DNA from: Clostridiales bacterium
GTDB lineage: Bacteria > Bacillota > Clostridia > Christensenellales > Aristaeellaceae
Direction of reading: 5' to 3'
DNA length: 34,776 nucleotides
Assembly (NCBI GenBank): GCA_004555155.1
Contig: SFJH01000036.1
Location: 1 to 34,776 of the forward strand
The position numbers and the translations under genes are program-made. Shown piece after piece: positions 8,658-16,853 of the stretch. Each line of letters begins with the position of its first letter. Position 1 is the first letter of the stretch. Below the pieces are notes generated by a model. The model made no database searches, was not told the origin of the DNA, and worked only from the letters and a program-made list of their open reading frames with translations.

Positions 8658-9548
8658 ATGATTGAGCTGATCTTCGGTATTCTCACCATGCTGCTGCTGG
8701 TCTACTGCGCGGCGTGCATGCTGGGCGCGAAGAAGTACAGGGCGGGACTGGCGCGGGTTTCGGAAAAGGACTTCCCGCTGAAGAAGCTGATGCCCATCGG
8801 CCTGACCACCCAGAAGCTGCTGATGAAGGCGAGCCACAGCAGCCGCATGTTCATCGGCGGCCGCGAGGTGCGGCGGAAGCTCTCCATCGTCTACGGCGAG
8901 AACCAGCTGAAGTTCTACACCATGGTGTATTCCGCCGACGCGCTGACCTACATCGCGGTGATCCTGACGATCGGCTGCCTGCTGACGGCGGGCACCGGCA
9001 TGCCGGAGCTGATCGCGCTGACGGCGCTGATGGGGGCCGTGGTGGTGGCGCTGCTGCTGCCCAAGCGGCTGGACGAGTACATCGCCAACCGCCAGCAGGC
9101 CATCCGGCTGGAGTTTCCGGATTTCCTGAGCAAGTTCATCCTGCTGCTGGGCGCGGGCATGGCGGTCACCGAGGCCTGGGACACCGCCGGACGCGTGGAG
9201 GACATGAACACCCCGTTCTACCGCGAGGTGGCCCAGACCAACCACGAGATCAATGCGCTGGGCAAAGCGCCCGCCGAGGCGCTGCGCGCCTTCGCCATCC
9301 GCATGCGCGATCCCGACGTGAGCCACTTCGTGTCCAGCGTGGTGCAGTACATCGAGTACGGCGGCGGCGACCTGTCCGAGGTGCTGTCCACCCAGTCCGC
9401 CGAGGCCTGGAGGAACCGCAAGCAGGAGGCGCTGCGCCTGGGCGAGGTGGCCGGAACCAAGCTGATGGGCACGATGCTGCTGATGTTTCTGGGCATTCTG
9501 ATTCTGGTGCTGGCCCCGGCGATCTTCACCATGAGCCAGGGCTTCTGA
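8658..9548 (+). CDS. tadC: TadC-like inner-membrane platform protein (T2SSF family)
   Basis: The 296-residue protein starts with a membrane helix. Its middle membrane pair (about residues 95-135) is followed by a T2SSF domain ('FPDFLSKFILLLGAGMAVTEAW', 'FVSSVVQYIEYGGGDLSEVL') and a last membrane helix near the C-terminus. The order after tadB and the layout fit TadC. GGAGG at 8646-8650 gives a 7-base spacer to the ATG at 8658. A 63-bp gap before the pilin gene holds its strong ribosome site. Confidence 0.9.
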   Translation: MIELIFGILTMLLLVYCAACMLGAKKYRAGLARVSEKDFPLKKLMPIGLTTQKLLMKASHSSRMFIGGREVRRKLSIVYGENQLKFYTMVYSADALTYIAVILTIGCLLTAGTGMPELIALTALMGAVVVALLLPKRLDEYIANRQQAIRLEFPDFLSKFILLLGAGMAVTEAWDTAGRVEDMNTPFYREVAQTNHEINALGKAPAEALRAFAIRMRDPDVSHFVSSVVQYIEYGGGDLSEVLSTQSAEAWRNRKQEALRLGEVAGTKLMGTMLLMFLGILILVLAPAIFTMSQGF

Positions 9549-9611
9549 CGACGGTACAGCCGCCCGGAAGGGCGTTTGTATAGAAATATTAGGGGGAAGG
9601 GGGAGAAAACA

Positions 9612-9857
9612 ATGCTGGATAGACTGTATTGTTCCTTTGTGAGCGCGAAGACCGCGTTCGTGAACCGCATGCGCGAGGAGAAGGGCAGCCACACCGTCGA
9701 GATCGTGATCTTCATCGCCATCGCCGTGGGTCTGGCCATCATCTTCCGCAACCAGATCGCCAAGCTGATGGGCAACATCTTCAAGTCTGCGGACAAGGCT
9801 GCGACGGATCTGAGCGAAGGCACGGTCGAGAAATTCTCCGGCGGAATCGGCGGCTGA
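9612..9857 (+). CDS. flp: Flp-type major pilin precursor
   Basis: The 81-residue prepilin has a basic leader of 25 residues ending EEKG, then mature SHTVE, which puts the conserved Glu at +5 after the cleavage Gly (G25). A hydrophobic helix follows (IVIFIAIAVGLAIIF). This is the type IV prepilin signature, and the short length fits Flp pilins. A purine-rich stretch (GGGGGAGAAAAC) sits just before the ATG at 9612. A start further upstream at 9576 would place the leader before this ribosome site and is unlikely. The TadV-type peptidase encoded in this operon is the expected processing enzyme. Two strong hairpins follow the stop. Confidence 0.9.
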   Translation: MLDRLYCSFVSAKTAFVNRMREEKGSHTVEIVIFIAIAVGLAIIFRNQIAKLMGNIFKSADKAATDLSEGTVEKFSGGIGG

Positions 9858-9877
9858 TTTCGCGCTTTCGTTCATTC

Positions 9878-9920
9878 GCCGGAACCCGTTCCGGCAAACC
9901 GGGGGCCTTCGGGCCCCCGG
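9878..9920 (+). terminator. Twin hairpins after the pilin gene (attenuator or mRNA stabiliser)
   Basis: The first hairpin, at 9878-9895, is the palindrome GCCGGAACCCGTTCCGGC, with 8-bp arms and a 2-base loop. The second, at 9899-9920, has 9-bp arms CCGGGGGCC/GGCCCCCGG around a TTCG tetraloop. Neither is followed by a T run, so a complete terminator is unlikely. They may stabilise a short pilin transcript or lower expression of the downstream genes. Confidence 0.7.
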
Positions 9921-9964
9921 GCTTCACCGATTCCGGGCACTATGATGAGGGAAGGGCGTTTTGT

Positions 9965-10609
9965 ATGAACGGACTGAGCACGGAGAAGGGCTCCGCCACG
10001 CTGGAAATGACCCTGATGTTTCCGATGATTCTGTTCATCATCGTCATCATGCTTTTTTTCGGGATGTTCATGTACGAGCAGGTCGCCGCGCAGGCGATTC
10101 TGGACGACGTGGTCAGCCGCGCGGCGGCGAACTGGGCCACGGCGGACGAGGGCGTGTACGTGGAGAAATCCGCCAACGCCGGCTTCACCGTCTGGGACGT
10201 GTACAGCCGCATCCTGGACTTCAAGGACAGTAAAAAAGAGGAAAACATCAAATCGGAAGCGCTGAGGCGGCTGAAGCAGGCCTGCCTCTTTACAGATACA
10301 TTTGAAAGCGACGATCTGGATCTGGACAGCACCAATGTGATCATCTACAAATCGCTGGATCTGACGGTGGACCGCACGTACACGCTGCCCTTCGCCGGAT
10401 TTCTGAGGGCGCTGGGGGTGTCCCCGGAGCTGCACTACCGGCTGACCGGCAGCGCCATCGTGGAGGACCCGCCGGAGCTGATCCGCACCGTCGATCTGGC
10501 CGCGGACATTCTGGAGATGACGAAGCTCGGAACGCTGATGACGAAGTTTCAGGACGCGCTGGGCAAGCTCTCGGATTTCTTCCGAAACTTCGATCTGAAC
10601 CGTCAGTGA
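9965..10609 (+). CDS. TadE-like pseudopilin
   Basis: The 214-residue protein has a short leader EKG followed by SATLE (Glu at +5) and a membrane helix 'FPMILFIIVIMLFFGMFMY'. Then comes a soluble domain with 'AQAILDDVVSRAAANWA', typical of TadE-like minor pseudopilins processed by prepilin peptidase. The ATG at 9965 has GAAGGG at 9951-9956. The gene lies downstream of the pilin hairpins and 13 bp before the DUF5702 gene, so it is part of the same operon. Confidence 0.85.
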   Translation: MNGLSTEKGSATLEMTLMFPMILFIIVIMLFFGMFMYEQVAAQAILDDVVSRAAANWATADEGVYVEKSANAGFTVWDVYSRILDFKDSKKEENIKSEALRRLKQACLFTDTFESDDLDLDSTNVIIYKSLDLTVDRTYTLPFAGFLRALGVSPELHYRLTGSAIVEDPPELIRTVDLAADILEMTKLGTLMTKFQDALGKLSDFFRNFDLNRQ

Positions 10610-10622
10610 GGGGGCGACGCGC

Positions 10623-13400
10623 ATGAAAAAGCACAGAAGAAACGAGCACGGCGCGATCACGGTGTTTCTGTCCATGGTGCTCGTCGCCATCATCGCGTTC
10701 ATGGGCATGCTGGTGGATCTGGCGCGGATGCGCGTGGCCGAGGTGCAGGCGCAGCGCGCGTCCCAGCTGGCGCTGGATTCCGTGATGACCGCGTATTCCC
10801 GCCGCCTGCGGGAGGACTACGGCCTGTTCGGCTATGCCGGCGGCGACCAGAGCAGCGTCGACAGCACCTACGCCAGCTACTACGCCCGCAACCTGCAGCC
10901 CGCCGCCCAGAAGGAGGACGGCGCGTTTGTGCAGCTGATCCGCGAGATCACCGGCTCGGACGGGATTCAGTACGGCGACATGCTGAACATGACCGTGGGC
11001 GACAAGGGCGCGTCCGGCACGGGCAGCGAGCCGCTGTCCGATCCCGACGTGCTGCTGCGGCAGATCACCGAGTTCAGCAAGTTCCGCGTGCCGATCCAGC
11101 TGGTGCTCAGCAACAGCCTGGATTCTCTCACCCAGATGGGCGAGGCCATCCAGCAGAACACCAACGATCTGGAGGCCTACGACAAGATCAACGAGCTCGG
11201 CGAGCCCATGGAGGATTACTACGAGGGCCTGGACGAGATCAGCCGGAAGATGGACGCGCTGAAAAAGGCCGCCGAGGGCTTCAACAGCGCGGTGGAGTTC
11301 TGGAACGAGCTGGTGGACGGCGAGAGCGGCGAGACCGTCCGCGTGAATGCCAGTCAGAACGCGCAGTACACCGCCTATGCGCCGGATATGTCGGACGGAT
11401 ACATCGTCAGCGCCCGGGAGGTGCGCCGCACGGGCGCGGTGACCGAGGGCCTCAGCGCCGAGGCCTACCATCTCGGCGATACGGTGAACGCCTTCGAACG
11501 GCTCAGCGAGCGGGTGAAGGCCATCGCCGTGGATCTGTCCATGCAGGAGATCAACGCGGCGTACGACTACGAGTACGAGCAGTGCTATGCGATGCTCAAG
11601 AACATGGACGTCGAGAGCGAGGAGGCGCAGCTGATCCTCGACCGGCTGAACGCCAGCTATGGAATCGTCGAGCGGTGCGACAGGATGGCGCATGAAAACG
11701 CGGATTATCTGTACAACGATCTGTACAGCTCCTATGCGCAGCTGTTTCAGACGGAGCTGGCCGACGTCACGCAGACCGCAAAGGAGATCTATCAGGAGTC
11801 GGCCGATCAGCTGGCCGAGGCCATCGACGATGTGCTGGCGGCCATCAAGGCCATGGACGCTTCGGAGACGACGGCACGGGATACCATCGGGCAGATCAGC
11901 CAGGATCTGAGCCAGCGCGCCAGCGACGGAAAGATCTCCGATGACGTCCAGCTCAACTGGAAGGACGACAAGACCAACACCGAGGATTATCTGGACAAGA
12001 ACCGCGAGAAGCTCAGGGATCTGCAGCTCGACGTCGAGTCCTTCCGCCGCAGATTCCACGAGTCGGACGATGACAACAGGACGCTGGAGCCCGATACCAT
12101 CGCCGGGATCTTCATGAACAACGTCGACCAGCGGCTGCGCGGCAATGCCGCCTCCTGGGACAGCGGCATGCTGAACATGAAGGGCGTGCAGTTCGCCATC
12201 GAGTACGAGGCGAAGGATTCGAGCCAGAAGAGCGAGTACGAAAGCGCCAAGAAGGAAGCGAAGGATAAGCGCGATCAGGCCAACGAAAAGCTGGAGGAGA
12301 TGCAGAAGGACGAGGACAAGGATCGCTACAATCCGGAGAAGATCCCCGACGAATACTTCGAAAGCTTCATCACCAGCGCCACCCAGTCCGACGAGGATAC
12401 CCGGCCCAGCGTGGGCGACGACCCCGGATCCGTCAAGAGCAGCACGGTCAGCAGCGCCGGAAGGAAGCAGTCCGGCGGACTGCGCAGCATTGCGGATCTG
12501 CTGGGCGGCGGACTGCAGTACATCATCGGCGTGGTCTACGGCAGCGAGTACATCATGCGCATGTTCTCCAACGCCGCGCCCACCCAGGAGAAGAACGAAT
12601 ACGACGCGGAGAGCTTCGAGTACGCCCGGGTGATCACGCTGCGCAACGCCGTGCCCGTGGGATCGGAGGAGTACGCCGAAGTGGCCGAGGCCGCCAAAAA
12701 GGCCGAGGGCTTCAGCAAGGCCCGGCTGGGCTATTTCTACAACGCCGAGGTGGAGTACATCCTGTTCGGCGACCGGCTGGAGAAGACCAACGTCGACCGC
12801 TCGAAGGTGATGCTCACCGTGATCCTGCTGGCCAGCAACTATCTGCAGGTGCGCAACAACAGCGAGCTGAAGGGCATCGTCGATGCGGCCGCCGCGGCCG
12901 CCGCCTATCTGATGATCCCGCCGACGGTGACGCGGTTCGTGATGTACATGGCCTTCGCGGGCGTGGAGACCTGCTTCGACGAGTTCTATCTGATGCGCGG
13001 CTTCAAAATCCCCGCCTTCAGCAGCCGGGGCGATCTGCTGTTCATGATGCGCCTGGACGATCCCAACGCCATCCTGAAGGCCGGCGGACAGCTCATGGTG
13101 AGCTATGAGGACTATCTGCGCATGCGGCTGATGCTGGCGATGTTCGCCAACCGCCGCGACGTGATGATGCGCATGGGCAACCTGATCCAGCTGAACATCA
13201 ACTACGCGGGCGACCAGGGGATCGCCGGCAGCTACGACAGCGATTCCGGCTTCCGCATCGACAGCGCCTACACCACCTTCACGGCCAGCGCCAACGCGAG
13301 AATGCCCTACTGGTTCATGACCATGGCCATGATGGGCGGCATCCGGCAGGACAGCCGGTGGTATCAGACGCAGGAGGCCACCCTCGTGGCCTCGTACTGA
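10623..13400 (+). CDS. DUF5702 / TadG-like large membrane-anchored protein
   Basis: The 925-residue protein starts with HGAITVFLSMVLVAIIAFMG, the TadG/DUF5702-type N-terminal segment and membrane helix (about residues 10-35). The +5 position after the Gly is Phe, not Glu, so it is probably not a normal prepilin substrate. A long extracytoplasmic region follows, rich in Glu, Lys, Asp and Gln. It has predicted coiled coil around residues 160-230, 290-330 and 510-570 (for example 'KKEAKDKRDQANEKLEEMQKDEDKD'-like charged heptads). The C-terminal 300 residues are more hydrophobic and carry short Ala- and Met-rich stretches. DUF5702 proteins accompany Tad clusters in Clostridia. The role is probably a structural or tip-associated pilus protein (inference). 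GAGGGGG lies just after the tadE-like stop. Confidence 0.8.
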   Translation: MKKHRRNEHGAITVFLSMVLVAIIAFMGMLVDLARMRVAEVQAQRASQLALDSVMTAYSRRLREDYGLFGYAGGDQSSVDSTYASYYARNLQPAAQKEDGAFVQLIREITGSDGIQYGDMLNMTVGDKGASGTGSEPLSDPDVLLRQITEFSKFRVPIQLVLSNSLDSLTQMGEAIQQNTNDLEAYDKINELGEPMEDYYEGLDEISRKMDALKKAAEGFNSAVEFWNELVDGESGETVRVNASQNAQYTAYAPDMSDGYIVSAREVRRTGAVTEGLSAEAYHLGDTVNAFERLSERVKAIAVDLSMQEINAAYDYEYEQCYAMLKNMDVESEEAQLILDRLNASYGIVERCDRMAHENADYLYNDLYSSYAQLFQTELADVTQTAKEIYQESADQLAEAIDDVLAAIKAMDASETTARDTIGQISQDLSQRASDGKISDDVQLNWKDDKTNTEDYLDKNREKLRDLQLDVESFRRRFHESDDDNRTLEPDTIAGIFMNNVDQRLRGNAASWDSGMLNMKGVQFAIEYEAKDSSQKSEYESAKKEAKDKRDQANEKLEEMQKDEDKDRYNPEKIPDEYFESFITSATQSDEDTRPSVGDDPGSVKSSTVSSAGRKQSGGLRSIADLLGGGLQYIIGVVYGSEYIMRMFSNAAPTQEKNEYDAESFEYARVITLRNAVPVGSEEYAEVAEAAKKAEGFSKARLGYFYNAEVEYILFGDRLEKTNVDRSKVMLTVILLASNYLQVRNNSELKGIVDAAAAAAAYLMIPPTVTRFVMYMAFAGVETCFDEFYLMRGFKIPAFSSRGDLLFMMRLDDPNAILKAGGQLMVSYEDYLRMRLMLAMFANRRDVMMRMGNLIQLNINYAGDQGIAGSYDSDSGFRIDSAYTTFTASANARMPYWFMTMAMMGGIRQDSRWYQTQEATLVASY

Positions 13401-13415
13401 CGGAGGGCAGTGGAT

Positions 13416-14186
13416 ATGAGCAATGAAAAGGGAAGCGTGATTCTGGAAACCGCGCTGGTGTTTCCCATCGTGCTGCTGGTGATGCTGGCGTTCAGCGTGC
13501 TGGTGCGCTATTTCGCGGTGTACGAGACCATCCAGCACGGCATGTACGAGACCACCCGCGAGATGTCCGCTTACTATTATCTCTACGCCGTCACCGGTCT
13601 GGAGGAGACCTCCAACGCCATCGCCCAGGAGACGAAGAAGGCCGAGGACAATCTGAACATGCTGGCCGAGCCGTTCACCCAGACCATCGGCAGCATCCGA
13701 ACCATCGCCAACCAGCTCTCCAGCGCCCAGCAGACGCTGGGCAAGGCCAGCACCGGCGAACTGACGCTGGCCGACGCGCAGCAGGTCGAGCAGCAGGTGA
13801 GCGCCATCGTCTCCACCGCCGGCGCGCTGAGCGCCAGCATTCAGGACTGCGGCGCGGCCGTGGAGCTGATCCTGCAGTCGCCGCTGGAGGCGATGACCTA
13901 TCTGCTGAAGTTCGGCGCGGGCCAGGGCTTCGAATGGGCGCAGAACAGCGTCATGAACCTGATCGGCCAGGCGCTGCTCAGCCAGCACATTCCCGGCCGG
14001 AATCTGCAGCGCTATGCCGCCGCCTACGGCATCAGCGACATGCACGCCGCCATGGCCTGGAACGGCGGCGGCTCCGGCGATGTGGAGATGGTCGCAACCT
14101 ACAAATTCACCATCCGCCTCTTCGGCGGGTATGACTTCTGGGTGACCCAGAGAACGACGGCAAAGGGGTGGGGCATGGGTGTCTGA
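13416..14186 (+). CDS. Second TadE-like pseudopilin
   Basis: The 256-residue protein starts MSNEKG|SVILE, giving the cleavage Gly at 6 and Glu at +5, then a hydrophobic helix 'TALVFPIVLLVMLAFSVLV'. A Gln/Ala/Ser-rich helical middle (about residues 70-140) and a C-terminal beta region ending 'FTIRLFGGYDFWV' follow. I chose ATG 13416 over GTG 13410 because GGAGG at 13402-13406 then has a 9-base rather than 3-base spacer. The stop overlaps the start of the peptidase gene by 8 bp. With the TadE-like protein at 9965 this gives the paired minor pseudopilins common in Tad loci. Confidence 0.85.
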   Translation: MSNEKGSVILETALVFPIVLLVMLAFSVLVRYFAVYETIQHGMYETTREMSAYYYLYAVTGLEETSNAIAQETKKAEDNLNMLAEPFTQTIGSIRTIANQLSSAQQTLGKASTGELTLADAQQVEQQVSAIVSTAGALSASIQDCGAAVELILQSPLEAMTYLLKFGAGQGFEWAQNSVMNLIGQALLSQHIPGRNLQRYAAAYGISDMHAAMAWNGGGSGDVEMVATYKFTIRLFGGYDFWVTQRTTAKGWGMGV

Positions 14187-14775
14187 GCTTGCGTGGATGC
14201 TGACGGGCCTGCTGGGCTACGCAGCGCTGGCCGCGGCGGGCGGCCTTTATCTGAAGAAGCGGTATCCGGACCGGAAGCGCGCGCGGATCGCCTATGTCTG
14301 CGCGAGCCTCGCGCTGATGATCCTGGGCGCGGTCTTCTACCGGCCCGTCCGGACGAACGCCGGCGTGTGGCTGATGATGCCGCTGCTGACCACCGTCGCC
14401 GTGGAGGACGCCGTCGCCCGGCGGGTGTCCAACCGGATCCTCATCGCCATGCTGGCGCTGGGCGTGCTCAGCGCGCTGGTGTGCGCCGAGGAGCCGCTGC
14501 CCCGGCTGATCGCGCCGGTGGCGTATGGACTGATCTTTATCCTGCTGTCGCTGGCGTCGAAGGGCGGACTGGGCATGGGCGACGCGAAGCTGATCGCCGT
14601 GCTGTCGGCCTTCTACGGCCTGACGGGCATGTTTTCGGCGCTGTTCGCCGCGTCGCTGATCGAATGTGCGCTGAGCCTGATGGTGCTGGCGCGCACGAAA
14701 AACCTGCGGACGGAGCTGCCCTTCGTGCCCGCGATTGAACTGGGCGCGATCATCGCGCTGTTCTGGATGATCTGA
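14179..14775 (+). CDS. tadV: TadV/CpaA-type prepilin peptidase (A24 family)
   Basis: The 198-residue polytopic membrane protein has about six helices. It has the two catalytic aspartates of A24 peptidases: D77 in VEDAVARRVSN and D135 in the GMGDAKL motif (the GxGD signature). It lacks the N-terminal methylase domain, as TadV/CpaA proteins do. It should cleave the Flp pilin and the two TadE-like pseudopilins after their leader Gly. The GTG start at 14179 lies inside the end of the previous gene, preceded by an AAGGGGTGGGG purine stretch. Confidence 0.9.
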   Translation: MSELAWMLTGLLGYAALAAAGGLYLKKRYPDRKRARIAYVCASLALMILGAVFYRPVRTNAGVWLMMPLLTTVAVEDAVARRVSNRILIAMLALGVLSALVCAEEPLPRLIAPVAYGLIFILLSLASKGGLGMGDAKLIAVLSAFYGLTGMFSALFAASLIECALSLMVLARTKNLRTELPFVPAIELGAIIALFWMI

Positions 14776-14789
14776 AGGAGAAATGCGCT

Positions 14790-16853
14790 ATGAAGATGAA
14801 AAAAGGTAAGACGAACGGCCGGTCGGTGATCGCCTTCTGGCCCGACAGCGCCGATGCATTCCGCCGGGATCTTCCGGTCGCCGCCCTGCCGCCCTGCGCG
14901 CTGAGAATCCAGACGCGCCGTCAGGACGGCATGGCGCTGGCCGACGTGGAGGAGATGACGCCGCTGGAGAGCTGGTCCGGCGACGCCGCCGCTGCGGAGG
15001 CGCTGCTGGAGACCGTCCGGATGCTGCGGGAGAAGGGCTGGTGCGTGCCGCTGACGCCGGAGCTGGTGATGACCGACGGCCAGGGCGCGCTGCGGATTGT
15101 CGCGCTGCCCTATCGCGAGCCGTCCCCCGGCTCCATCGAGGAGCTGCGCGCCCGCCTGCTTCCCCCCGACGACTTTGACAGCTTTGTCGAGGACAGCTTC
15201 GACAGCTTTGAACCCGACTCCGCCGGGAACGGCCTCCCCGCCGCCCCCGCCCGAACGGAAGCGCAGGCCGGGGCCGGGCTGAACGGCCCGGCAGCGGGCT
15301 TCTTTGACGCGCCCTCCGGCCAGGGTGGAGCGCAGACTGGAAGTGGGATGAATGGCCCGGCGGCGGGCTTCTTCGGCACGCCCTCCGGCCAGGGCGGAGG
15401 AGCCGTGAAGAATGACCCGGAGACGGGCTTCTTCGGCGCGCCCTCCGGCCAAGGTGGAGAGACTGCGAAGAATGACCCGGCGGCGAGCTTCTTTGGCGCG
15501 CCGTCCGGCCAGGGCACAGGGGCTGTGAAGAATGACCCGGCGGCGAGCTTCTTCGGCGCGCCGTCCGGCCAGGGCGCAGCACAGACAGGAACCGTGAAGA
15601 ATGGCCCGGAGACGGACTTCTTCGGTGCGCCGGTGCAAGCGCCGCCGTCCCGGCCCGCAGCCGTTTCTCCCCAGTTCACCGATTTTTTCGGCAATCCGGT
15701 GGAATCGACGGCAGGCGCTGCCGTGCCGCAGCCCAGCCAGTTCACAGACTTCTTCGGCAATCCTGCGCAGGCTCCCGAAAGCTCTGACGCAGTGAAGCCC
15801 GGCCAGTTCGCAGACTTCTTCGGCGATCCTGTGCAGGCTCCCGAAAGCTCTGACGCAGTGAGGCCCGGCCAGTTCACAGACTTCTTCGGCAATCTTGCGC
15901 AGGCTCCCGAAAGCTCTGACGCAGTGAGGCCCGGCCAGTTCACAGACTTCTTCGGCAATCCTGCGCAGGCTCCCGAAAGCTCTGACGCAGTGAGGCCCGC
16001 GCCATACGCGGATTTCTTCGGCGGTGCGACGGAGCCGTCGCCCCGCTCCACCCCGTCCATCCCCGGCGGATTCATGGACTTCTTCGGCATGCCCGCCGAG
16101 GAACCCGCTTCGTCTGCCAGCGAAAACCTCGCAGAACCGTCCCCCGAGTGCGCAGGCCCGAAGAAGCCGCGTCCGCCCCCATTTCCTCCGGCGGATTCAT
16201 GGATTTCTTCGGCGCACCCGCCGAGGAACCCGCTTCGTCTGCCAGCGAAAGCCTCGCAGAACCGTCCCCCGAGTGCGCGGAAAAAGCTGCATCATCCCTC
16301 GACGAACCCCAGCCCGAAGAAGCCGCGCCCACCCCCATCCCCTCCGGCGGATTCATGGACTTTTTCGGCGTTCCCGCGGAGGACCCCGCTTCGTCTGCCA
16401 GCGAAAACCTCGCAGCACCGTCCCCCGAGTGCGCAGAAGAAGCTGCATCATCCCTCGACGAACCCCAGCCCGAAGAAGCCGCGTCCGCCCCCATCCCCGG
16501 CGGATTCATGGACTTCTTCGGCATGCCCGCCGAGGAACCCGCTTCGTCTGCCAGCGAAAACCTCGCAGAACCGTCCCCCGAGTGCGCAGAGCTGCGCCTA
16601 CCCCCGACAAACCCCAGCCCGAAGAAGCTGCGGCCACCCCCATCCCCGGCGGATTCATGGATTTCTTCGGCGTTCCCGCCGAGGAGCCCGCTTCGTCTGC
16701 CAGCGAAAGCCTCGCAGAACCGTCCCCCGAGTGCGCAGAAAAAGCCGCATCCATCCCCGACGAAACCCAACCCGAACAAATCGCGCCCACCCCCATCCCC
16801 TCCGGCGGATTCATGGACTTCTTCGGCGTTCCCGCCGAGGAACCCGTTGTTGA
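14790..16853 (+). CDS. N-terminal piece of the FHA repeat protein (DUF6382-like domain plus FFG repeats)
   Basis: ATG 14790 follows AAGGAG with a 9-base spacer, 14 bp after tadV. Residues 1-125 form a folded domain with 'LLETVRMLREKGWCVPLTPELVM' and 'LRIVALPYREP'. These resemble the remnant kinase C-lobe of DUF6382 domains that precede FHA domains in Clostridial Tad loci (inference). An acidic DSF stretch and two repeat families with xFFGxP motifs follow. After about residue 455 (nt 16154) this frame reads Pro/Arg/Ser-rich sequence that is the wrong frame of the next repeats, ending at 16853. A truncated protein with only the first repeat families would be made if the sequence is right. Confidence 0.7.
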   Translation: MKMKKGKTNGRSVIAFWPDSADAFRRDLPVAALPPCALRIQTRRQDGMALADVEEMTPLESWSGDAAAAEALLETVRMLREKGWCVPLTPELVMTDGQGALRIVALPYREPSPGSIEELRARLLPPDDFDSFVEDSFDSFEPDSAGNGLPAAPARTEAQAGAGLNGPAAGFFDAPSGQGGAQTGSGMNGPAAGFFGTPSGQGGGAVKNDPETGFFGAPSGQGGETAKNDPAASFFGAPSGQGTGAVKNDPAASFFGAPSGQGAAQTGTVKNGPETDFFGAPVQAPPSRPAAVSPQFTDFFGNPVESTAGAAVPQPSQFTDFFGNPAQAPESSDAVKPGQFADFFGDPVQAPESSDAVRPGQFTDFFGNLAQAPESSDAVRPGQFTDFFGNPAQAPESSDAVRPAPYADFFGGATEPSPRSTPSIPGGFMDFFGMPAEEPASSASENLAEPSPECAGPKKPRPPPFPPADSWISSAHPPRNPLRLPAKASQNRPPSARKKLHHPSTNPSPKKPRPPPSPPADSWTFSAFPRRTPLRLPAKTSQHRPPSAQKKLHHPSTNPSPKKPRPPPSPADSWTSSACPPRNPLRLPAKTSQNRPPSAQSCAYPRQTPARRSCGHPHPRRIHGFLRRSRRGARFVCQRKPRRTVPRVRRKSRIHPRRNPTRTNRAHPHPLRRIHGLLRRSRRGTRC
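15283..15640 (+). repeat. Repeat family A: about 6 units of 60-69 bp (FFGAPSGQG)
   Basis: Six in-frame units of about 20-23 residues, consensus NDPAAxFFGAPSGQGG plus a short variable tail. Each presents one FF motif. The region lies in the N-terminal piece of the FHA repeat protein. Confidence 0.85.
15670..16055 (+). repeat. Repeat family B: about 6 units of 66 bp (FTDFFGNPAQAPESSDAV)
   Basis: Six in-frame units, mostly 22 residues long, consensus FTDFFGNPAQAPESSDAVRP. Inner copies are nearly identical in DNA, which points to recent amplification. The first and last units are more diverged. Confidence 0.85.

Noticed and set aside
10341..14045. Very long minus-strand opening opposite the TadE-like, DUF5702 and second TadE-like genes
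   Set aside because: It is His/Leu/Gln/Arg-rich antisense of clear coding genes, a product of high GC and codon bias, with no ribosome site or family features.
16150..16595. Programmed ribosomal frameshifting in the FHA repeat gene
   Set aside because: No slippery heptamer or adjacent stimulating structure is visible; the changes are explained by 31- and 4-base deletions relative to neighbouring repeats.
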